From contig NC_088201.1 of the NCBI RefSeq assembly GCF_037126465.1, positions 231,156,258 to 231,220,257 on the forward strand: 64,000 nt of DNA. Direction: 5' to 3'. The stretch comes from Ornithodoros turicata. Taxonomy: Eukaryota > Arthropoda > Arachnida > Ixodida > Argasidae. The notes beneath the pieces were generated by a model. The model did not search any database. It saw nothing but the letters and a program-made list of their open reading frames with translations, and was not told the origin of the DNA. Positions within the stretch are counted from its first letter, which is position 1. Every line of letters begins with the position of its first letter. This document shows, one piece after another, positions 62,985 to 64,000 of this stretch. Both the position numbers and the translations under genes were made by a program.

Positions 62985-64000
62985 CAGGGATGGGCATAAA
63001 TACATTTTTTTAGTATTTAAATATAAAAACTAAATACTTTATTGAAACGGGTATTTAAATACTCCTCATAAATACTTTTCAACATGAGTATTTAAATACA
63101 AAATATAAATACAGTATTTAATTACCGTAACTACTACCGTTACTGTCAGGAAGATGTCATCTAGGATTACAGAAATAACGATGACCATAACAACAAATCA
63201 GCGAGGAACAATAGCATTTATTGTTGGATTATCATGACGATTTTAATATTAGATGTTTCTCGAAGACTGCATCTAGGCATCTTCTGTTGAGCCTGTTGCG
63301 TGTGTCGTCTCTGGTAGCGTGGCAACACACCAATGAAAGGACCATGAGCCAATTCAGGGTACAAGCAAATGAAGTTAACTATTTACATAAGTACAAGAGT
63401 TGGATGATACAGAGAAACTGTTGGCGATCCGTGCAGCCTGCTCATCGTCGGTTGAGAGAAAGACGCCTGGGTCACTCTGGTCTCCGCTTATATCTGTTCG
63501 GTCGGCATGAGAAAGCATTCCCCGAATCCTTTGTTGGGTGCGAGAAACTGTGGCAGTGTCTTGGAGCAAATGTCTCTCGGACGGGTCCCCCAAAACAAGG
63601 AAAGGCGACACCTTCGTGGAACTGATGGCCATCTGCAGCCCGTCCCGGTGCCGAAACGTCTTCCACGAAAACTCGCGCAGATCGTGTTACACGTACACTT
63701 TTCTGCTACAGTGTAGGAACATAACAAGCCGTACAATTAGATTCGCAAACGAGAGGAGAGTCTCTACAGGTACCGATGAACAAATGATTGTATTAAATTT
63801 GACGAAGATGCTTCGTACAACAAGGTAATCGGGTAGACTTGACTGCTGTCCGCAACAACAGTGAAAATCTTGTCATCTAAAATGGTTTGTCGTATGCACA
63901 TGCTCATAGCGCAAACACAGCATAACTGTGTCGCCTTTATTCCCGAAAGGTGAAACGCAGGGCAACTTTGAGATATCAGTCAGTATATTCTGTATTTAGG
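62985..64000 (-). mobile_element. hAT transposon relic, CAGGGATGGGCA terminus, longer copy
   Basis: It matches the 51860-52609 element in inverted orientation from CAGGGATGGGCATAAATACA to the window end, where it is cut off. Relative to that copy it carries about 439 extra bp (63289-63727). Short open frames in the extra part have no recognisable transposase motif. Confidence 0.8.

Larger units (their letters stand above)
62017..64000 (+). other. Intron 1 of the zinc-finger gene (inferred, continues off the window)
   Basis: Starts with the consensus donor GTAAGTG. No acceptor followed by a zinc-finger exon is visible before the window ends. It contains an (AAT)n stretch (62290-62338), a divergent palindromic element and a hAT copy. 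Confidence 0.6.

Overview
The window is eukaryotic, gene-poor DNA made almost entirely of transposable elements. It holds no operons, no bacterial-type genes, no rRNA and no CRISPR array. It contains several tRNA-derived SINEs, an intact RNase H-bearing LINE, LINE 3' ends, a Penelope-like fragment, hAT, pogo, Harbinger-like and TA-target elements, and about 20 copies of one palindromic MITE family. That mix, and the SINE heads, suggest a chelicerate and most likely a tick; this is an inference from repeat character, since no database search was possible.

Layout. 1-6 kb: a LINE 3' end, a tRNA-SINE and mostly anonymous DNA. 6.7-8.0 kb: two fold-back elements. 9.8-17.7 kb: low-complexity AT-rich DNA, hAT-like elements, small palindromes, a LINE 3' end and a GGGTGT palindrome. 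20.7-25.5 kb: a tRNA-bearing SINE, a second copy of the 5'-edge LINE, and a pogo remnant carrying a hAT insertion with a 73-bp minisatellite. 26-41 kb: the dense palindromic MITE zone, including a MITE split by a Penelope-like element, a tRNA-bearing palindrome and a ~236-bp tandem array hit by two later insertions. 42.4-46.4 kb: a LINE with an intact 1238-residue ORF2-type protein and an 11-bp target duplication. 46.7-55.3 kb: more MITEs, a ~970-bp tandem duplication carrying a pogo-like element, and a full hAT element with an 8-bp target duplication. 55.5-60 kb: LINE 3' ends and a TA-flanked fold-back element interrupted by a Harbinger-like insertion.

The only host gene I can support starts near the right end. 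A CpG-rich 5' region (about 60.98-61.98 kb) leads to a 40-nt first coding exon (61977-62016) encoding MSRRKQAKPRALK and ending in a consensus GTAAGT donor. This N-terminal NuRD-recruitment motif is typical of SALL, BCL11, FOG and ZNF423/ZNF521 zinc-finger regulators; the wording here is nearest ZNF423/ZNF521. The rest of the gene would lie beyond a large intron running off the right edge. Apart from that exon, the coding content belongs to mobile elements, of which only the LINE protein is intact.

Several nested insertions give a readable order of events: a palindromic MITE inside an older copy of its own family, a SINE inside a MITE, a Penelope-like element inside a MITE, a hAT inside a pogo remnant, and a Harbinger-like element inside a fold-back. 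The nested MITE shows that this family makes a 2-bp target duplication. Across copies the duplicated dinucleotide is TA, CA or TG (once AA), not only TA.
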